Origin: Paeniglutamicibacter kerguelensis
GTDB taxonomy: Bacteria > Actinomycetota > Actinomycetes > Actinomycetales > Micrococcaceae
DNA: 64,000 nucleotides
Assembly: GCF_017876535.1 (NCBI RefSeq)
Contig: NZ_JAGIOF010000001.1
Coordinates: 3,100,001 to 3,164,000, forward strand
Direction of reading: 5' to 3'
The notes under the pieces are model-generated. The model was not told the origin of the DNA. It ran no database searches and worked only from the letters and a program-made list of their open reading frames with translations. The position numbers and the translations under genes were made by a program. Below are positions 60,020 through 64,000 of the stretch, one piece after another (position 1 is the stretch's first letter; each line of letters opens with the position of its first letter).

Positions 60020-61749
60020 GCTTCCCCCCGTGGGATCGAATCGGTTCCAGCGCGTGCGGCCGCAAGCGCCGCGGCCAGGTAGCCGCCGGCTGCCAGCACC
60101 GTCTCCAGCGGGCCCGCCTCGATAACCCGCCCGTGCTCCAGCACCGCGACCCTGTCGCAGCCGGAGAGCAGGCCCAGCCGGTGCGTGATGGTGATGGTGG
60201 TCTTGTCCCCGGTTGCCGAGGCCAGGGTTTCCAGCACCCGCGCCTCGTTGTCGGGATCCAGGTCGGAGGTCGGCTCGTCGATGACCAGCACGGGCCGGGC
60301 GGCCAGCAGCGCGCGGGCCAGGCCCAGCCTCTGGGCCTGGCCGCCGGAGAGCCCGTGGCCGTTCTCCCCCACGGGGGTTTCGAGTCCCAGCGCTTCCAGG
60401 CCCACCCGGCCCAGCACCGCGCGCAGTTCCGCGTCGGTGGCGTGCGGCCCGCCCACGCGCAGGTTGTACGCCACGCTGCCGCCCAGCAGCCCGGCGCCCT
60501 GGTCCAGCACCGCGCTTGCTGCGCGCAGCCGCAGCGGACCAACCTTGTTTCCGGAACCGTCAAGCACAGCCCCGGCGGCGGGCACCAGCTGCCCCTGCAA
60601 CACCCTGGCCAGCGTCGTCTTCCCCGACCCGGAGGGACCGATCACGGCCGTATGGGATCCCGCCGGGAATTGGAGGGACACCTCGTGCAACACCGTTCGC
60701 CCGCCGTACCCGGCGCTGAGGTTTTCGACGGCCAGCCCGCCGACGATTCCGCGGGCCGTCCCCGCGACGGGCGCGGCCTCCGGCGCGACGTCCGGCGCGA
60801 CGTCCGGGTCCAATTCCAGCAGCCCGGTAATTTCCTTTTCCGCGGCCCGGCCGGTCATGCCGATATAAAAGAAGCCGCCGACGAACGCGACGGGCTGGAG
60901 CATCAGCGTGCTCAACAAAACCATGGCCACGCCCTGGCCCGGGCTGATGTGCCCGCCACCCAGCCGCCAGCCGGCCAGCACCACGGACCCGGTGACCAAC
61001 CCCAGTGCGAACGTCGCATCGATGACAAGCAGCACCAGCTGGTTGCCGGCCAGCAGTTTCATGACTTGGCGGCGCACCCGCTCGGAGGCGGCGGCGATCT
61101 TGGCTCCCGCGGCGCCCTCGGCGTTGTTCAGCCGCAGCATGCCCAACCCGTTGAGCGCGTCCATGAAGGAGGCGGCAAGCATGCCCTGGCTGCGGCGGTA
61201 GTTGGCGCTCGAGGACCTGAAGAGCTTCTGGAACCCGGTCACGAGCACCGGGATCACCGGCAGTGCGATGGCCAACAGCAGCGCCGACACCGGGTCGATG
61301 AAGACCCCGATGACCAGCACCACCAGGATCGGGGCGAGCACCGCGGCCAGCGCCGGGGCGCTGAACCCCGCCCTGAATCGCGCGCGCTTCTCCACGGCGT
61401 CGGTGGCCAGGGAGACCAGCTCGCCGCCGGCCCGGGCCCCGGTGTAGCCCTGCCCCAGGGCAAAGTACTTCAGCAGCACCGCCCGGCGGTCGTCGGCTTC
61501 CTGGCCCCCGGTGGCCCGGGCGACGAGCCGCGGGGCAACCACGGCCGCGGCACCGGCCACCAGCAGGGCAACAAGCGCCGCGGCAACCCAGGCGGCGGAG
61601 ACACCCGCACCGCCGGCCAGGTACCCGTCGACGGCAACACCCAGCAACAGCGCAAGCGCCGCCAATGCGGCGGTGCCGAGCACGGCACACACAACGATTA
61701 CCGGCAGCGCGCGGGCCGCCGGATTCTTTTTCCCAGACACCCGATCCAT
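60016..61749 (-). CDS. cydD: ABC exporter subunit, CydD-type
   Basis: A 577-aa fused permease-ATPase. Six hydrophobic helices (about 15-310), Walker A GPSGSGKTT, signature LSGGQAQRLGLARA, Walker B VLVIDEPTSDLD. First gene of the two-gene operon, coupled to the CydC-type gene by a 4-bp overlap. Two unequal half-transporters are typical of CydDC. ATG at 61749 is used; a TTG at 61758 would add three residues. It is divergent from ddh. Confidence 0.82.
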   Translation of the reverse strand: MDRVSGKKNPAARALPVIVVCAVLGTAALAALALLLGVAVDGYLAGGAGVSAAWVAAALVALLVAGAAAVVAPRLVARATGGQEADDRRAVLLKYFALGQGYTGARAGGELVSLATDAVEKRARFRAGFSAPALAAVLAPILVVLVIGVFIDPVSALLLAIALPVIPVLVTGFQKLFRSSSANYRRSQGMLAASFMDALNGLGMLRLNNAEGAAGAKIAAASERVRRQVMKLLAGNQLVLLVIDATFALGLVTGSVVLAGWRLGGGHISPGQGVAMVLLSTLMLQPVAFVGGFFYIGMTGRAAEKEITGLLELDPDVAPDVAPEAAPVAGTARGIVGGLAVENLSAGYGGRTVLHEVSLQFPAGSHTAVIGPSGSGKTTLARVLQGQLVPAAGAVLDGSGNKVGPLRLRAASAVLDQGAGLLGGSVAYNLRVGGPHATDAELRAVLGRVGLEALGLETPVGENGHGLSGGQAQRLGLARALLAARPVLVIDEPTSDLDPDNEARVLETLASATGDKTTITITHRLGLLSGCDRVAVLEHGRVIEAGPLETVLAAGGYLAAALAAARAGTDSIPRGEA

Positions 61750-61849
61750 CCTAGGCAACGGCCGCGCAATATGCCCGTTCCGTCTAGGTGATGCGCCCGC
61801 CCAGCGGCTACCGTGAATAGGGTCCTAAACGTTTGAAGTGAGGAAGTTC

Positions 61850-62833
61850 GTGGGAGCATCAATCCGCATCGGCATTGCAGGCTATGGAAACCTTGGCCGC
61901 GGCGTGCAAGCCGCCATCGCCAAGAACCCGGACATGGAACTTGTGGGCGTCTACACCCGCCGCGATCCGTCCGCCGTTGTCCTGCAGGGCCCCGCCCCCG
62001 TCTTCCACATGGATGACCTGGCCAAGCACACCGGTGACATCGACGTCTTGATCCTCTGCGGCGGTTCCAAGTCCGACCTCCCGGAGCAGGGCCCGGCACT
62101 TTCCGCGTCCTTCAACACCGTGGACAGCTTCGACACCCACGCCATGATCCCCGAGTACTTCGCCGCCGTCGACGCCCCGGCCACCGCCGCGGGCAAGACC
62201 GCGCTGGTTTCGGCCGGCTGGGACCCGGGAATGTTCTCCATCAACCGCGTCTACGGTGAGGCGCTGCTTCCGGACGGGGAAACCTACACCTTCTGGGGCC
62301 GCGGCCTCAGCCAGGGCCACTCGGACGCCATCCGCCGCGTGCCGGGCGTCGCCGGCGGCGTGCAGTACACGATCCCGAACCCCACGGCGATCGAGAAGGT
62401 GCGGGCCGGCGAGCGCCCGGTGTTGGGCACCCGCGAGAAGCACGTGCGCGATTGCTTCGTGGTCCTTGAGGACGGCGCCGACGCGGATGCGGTGCGCGAG
62501 GCCATCGTGACCATGGAGCACTACTTCGATGCGTACGACACCACCGTGAACTTCATCGACGCCGCGACGCTGGCCGCCGAGCACACCGCGATGCCGCACG
62601 GCGGCTTTGTCTTCCGCAGCGGAAACACCACCGACGAGCACGCACAGGTCATCGAGTACTCGCTGACCCTTGAATCAAACCCGGAGTTCACCTCCAGCGT
62701 GCTGGTTGCCTACGCCCGCGCCGTGCACCGCATGAACGCCGCCGGCCAGGTCGGCGCCAAGACCGTGTTCGACGTCGCCCCGGGCCTGCTGTCCCCGAAG
62801 TCCCCGGAGCAGCTGCGCGCCGAACTGCTCTAG
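61850..62833 (+). CDS. ddh: meso-Diaminopimelate D-dehydrogenase
   Basis: A 327-aa NADPH-dependent oxidoreductase making meso-DAP from tetrahydrodipicolinate and ammonia in one step (lysine and peptidoglycan precursor). The N-terminal fold IRIGIAGYGNLGRGVQAAI, YTRRDP and LILCGGSKSDL are diagnostic; the substrate region VSAGWDPGMFSINR is conserved. GTG at 61850 gives a normal family length; AGGAAG lies three bases upstream, and a GTG at 61838 is the alternative. Presence of Ddh alongside other DAP routes is known in Corynebacterium and some Micrococcaceae relatives. Confidence 0.92.
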   Translation: MGASIRIGIAGYGNLGRGVQAAIAKNPDMELVGVYTRRDPSAVVLQGPAPVFHMDDLAKHTGDIDVLILCGGSKSDLPEQGPALSASFNTVDSFDTHAMIPEYFAAVDAPATAAGKTALVSAGWDPGMFSINRVYGEALLPDGETYTFWGRGLSQGHSDAIRRVPGVAGGVQYTIPNPTAIEKVRAGERPVLGTREKHVRDCFVVLEDGADADAVREAIVTMEHYFDAYDTTVNFIDAATLAAEHTAMPHGGFVFRSGNTTDEHAQVIEYSLTLESNPEFTSSVLVAYARAVHRMNAAGQVGAKTVFDVAPGLLSPKSPEQLRAELL

Positions 62834-62866
62834 GGCCGCCGGCCCGAAACAACAGCGCCCAAAGTG

Positions 62867-62915
62867 ATCGCGGGTGCCGTCCCCCCGGTTGGGTGCGGCA
62901 CCCGCGATTGCTGTT
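62867..62915. terminator. Terminator between ddh and ABM-domain gene
   Basis: ATCGCGGGTGCCG / CGGCACCCGCGAT, 13-bp perfect stem, with an outer AACAGC/GCTGTT pair (62851 onward) and TGCTGTTT following. Confidence 0.75.
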
Positions 62916-62926
62916 TGCGGTGGATC

Positions 62927-63496
62927 TCAGGGGCGTCGCCGGGGCTTGTGCAGCCACGGACGCAGCAAGCGGGTGGTGGCCGGAAGGAAGATGTAGGTCA
63001 TCAGCGGGGTAAGGATGCAGATGTTCAGCAGCACCGCGAAGACCAACGGCCAGTCCTTCAGCAGCGGCACCAGCAGGAAATTGGACAGCAGGCTCAGCGG
63101 GAAGAACGGCAGGAAGATGCTGACCGCCTGCTTCCAGCGCGGCGGCACCACGGTTTCGGGGATGCTGATGCTCTGCTCCCCCGGCGGCTCGAACCACCCC
63201 TCGATTCCGGTGCGGTGTTCGACCCTGGTGGTTTCCACCAATTCCGCGGCGCTGTCCATCCACCAGCGGCGCTCGTCCGACTCGTCCCAGGCGCGCAGGG
63301 ACTTTGCATCGGCGAAGCGGTAGAGCACGTGCCACTCGTTGGAGTCGGGCGCGGTGCGGATCCAACCGGATCCGAGGTAGCCGTTCCATTCACGGGCCAG
63401 TTCCTGGCCGGCCTGCACCCAGGCATTGAAACGACGGTGGTGTTCGGGAAGCACCGTTCTGGTGATGGAAACGGTGATGGGCGTAGCTTGTGGCAT
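62927..63496 (-). CDS. ABM-domain membrane protein
   Basis: A 189-aa protein. Residues about 5-100 form an antibiotic-biosynthesis-monooxygenase-type ferredoxin-like fold (VSITRTVLPEHHRRFNAWVQ, GYLGSGWIRT, WHVLYRFADAKSLRAW). Two hydrophobic helices follow (about 122-145 and 150-172; FLPFFPLSLLSNFLLVPLL) and a basic tail. Membrane-linked ABM proteins of this kind are common and unassigned. ATG at 63496. Confidence 0.82.
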   Translation of the reverse strand: MPQATPITVSITRTVLPEHHRRFNAWVQAGQELAREWNGYLGSGWIRTAPDSNEWHVLYRFADAKSLRAWDESDERRWWMDSAAELVETTRVEHRTGIEGWFEPPGEQSISIPETVVPPRWKQAVSIFLPFFPLSLLSNFLLVPLLKDWPLVFAVLLNICILTPLMTYIFLPATTRLLRPWLHKPRRRP

Positions 63497-63523
63497 TCCA
63501 TCAATGTAGACCCCGCGGAGCGG

Positions 63524-64000
63524 CTACGACCAACCCACCACCAGGCGGGCGGCCTGCACGGGGATCGCGGGGTCCACGCCCGTGAGCGCAGCGAAGCGAT
63601 TGAGCCTGTTCATCAGCGTGTTGCGGTGGCAAAAAAGCTCTTCGGCGGCCTGGCCCACGCTGCCCGTCTGCAGGTAGGCCCGGACCGCCTCGGTGAGCCT
63701 GCGGCGTTCGGCCGCGCCGCACTGTTCCAGCGCGCGCTCCACTTCGCCGAGCCCCGGCGCCCCGGCCTCGGCCAGTTCCCGCCGTGCCATCCGGGCCCAA
63801 CCCCGGGCCCAGGTCATGGCGCCCGATTCGTGTGGCTCGAGCAGCTTGGCCAGCGACCTCGCGACGGTCGCGGCCTGGGGAATCGCTTCAAGCCCGCAGG
63901 GGTCGGAGATGAATCCGCAGCCGAGTTTCTCGATCCGGGCACCGAGCCGCAGGCCCTCGGATCCGGCCCGCTCGTCGTGGGGATAAAACACCACCAGGGC
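63524..64000 (-). CDS. PucR-type transcriptional regulator (5' end outside window)
   Basis: The C-terminal 158 residues of a larger protein; the frame runs off the window edge. The last ~60 residues are the PucR/CdaR helix-turn-helix (TEAVRAYLQTGSVGQAAEEL, FCHRNTLMNRLNRFAALTGV), and the part before it resembles the GGDEF-like linker (LAKLLEPHESGAMTWARGW). PucR-type proteins regulate purine, sugar-acid or amino-acid use. Its target cannot be inferred. Confidence 0.83.
   Translation of the reverse strand, partial: ALVVFYPHDERAGSEGLRLGARIEKLGCGFISDPCGLEAIPQAATVARSLAKLLEPHESGAMTWARGWARMARRELAEAGAPGLGEVERALEQCGAAERRRLTEAVRAYLQTGSVGQAAEELFCHRNTLMNRLNRFAALTGVDPAIPVQAARLVVGWS

Noticed and set aside
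1..64000. tRNA, rRNA, riboswitch, IS element, prophage or integrase
   Set aside because: None was recognised on reading both strands; no transposase or integrase motif and no flanking tRNA or direct repeats around the catabolic island.

Overview
The window is high-GC, gene-dense chromosomal DNA. It probably comes from an actinobacterium of the Micrococcaceae (Arthrobacter / Paeniglutamicibacter type). This is inferred from codon use, GTG/TTG starts, a 67-aa actinobacterial cold-shock protein, an LAATG (sortase-E type) wall anchor, meso-diaminopimelate dehydrogenase and SpoIID/LGFP wall proteins. No tRNA, rRNA, transposase, phage gene or CRISPR array was seen. The genes at both window edges are cut.

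Layout. 1-2 kb: end of an amidohydrolase, a small lipoprotein and a membrane-anchored SNase-like nuclease. 2.1-9.8 kb: one 2,529-aa sortase-anchored surface protein with seven SdrD-type B repeats. 10-12 kb: two tandem paralogous AraC regulators. 12.3-14.1 kb: an S4 RNA-binding protein, a small membrane protein and a D-2-hydroxyacid dehydrogenase.

14.2-36 kb: the main attraction, an aromatic catabolic island. A PaaX-type regulator is followed by a RidA-like gene divergent from an operon of FAH hydrolase, cupin, TesB thioesterase, aryl-CoA ligase and a fused 2-aminobenzoyl-CoA monooxygenase/reductase. After a TetR/MFS pair comes an oppositely directed series of genes: SDR, styrene/indole-monooxygenase-like flavoprotein, a second such flavoprotein fused to its flavin reductase, a phytoene-dehydrogenase-like oxidase, an isatin-hydrolase-like cyclase and a ThDP enzyme. 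An AraC regulator, a hotdog thioesterase and an AAHS transporter close the island. My reading is indole (or a relative) -> isatin -> isatinate -> anthranilate -> 2-aminobenzoyl-CoA -> dearomatised CoA ester. Four promoters of the island share a 16-bp palindrome (TGTGAC-N4-GTCACA like), and the AraC gene faces a pair of direct repeats.

36-64 kb: mostly housekeeping and accessory genes. These are an S9 peptidase, DUF1697, a Lys-rich secreted protein, a TRIC-type channel, two MFS/TetR modules with a clear operator, cspA, a lipoprotein broken at a G7 tract, a luciferase-like oxidoreductase, a LysR regulator, a large SpoIID/beta-helix exoprotein, a DUF202 pair, a 3-hydroxyisobutyryl-CoA hydrolase with no normal start codon, a glutamate-synthase-like flavoprotein, an 802-aa repetitive membrane protein under a double-palindrome promoter, CydDC-type ABC genes, ddh, and a cut PucR-type regulator. 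Most transcription units end in visible hairpins, many between convergent genes.
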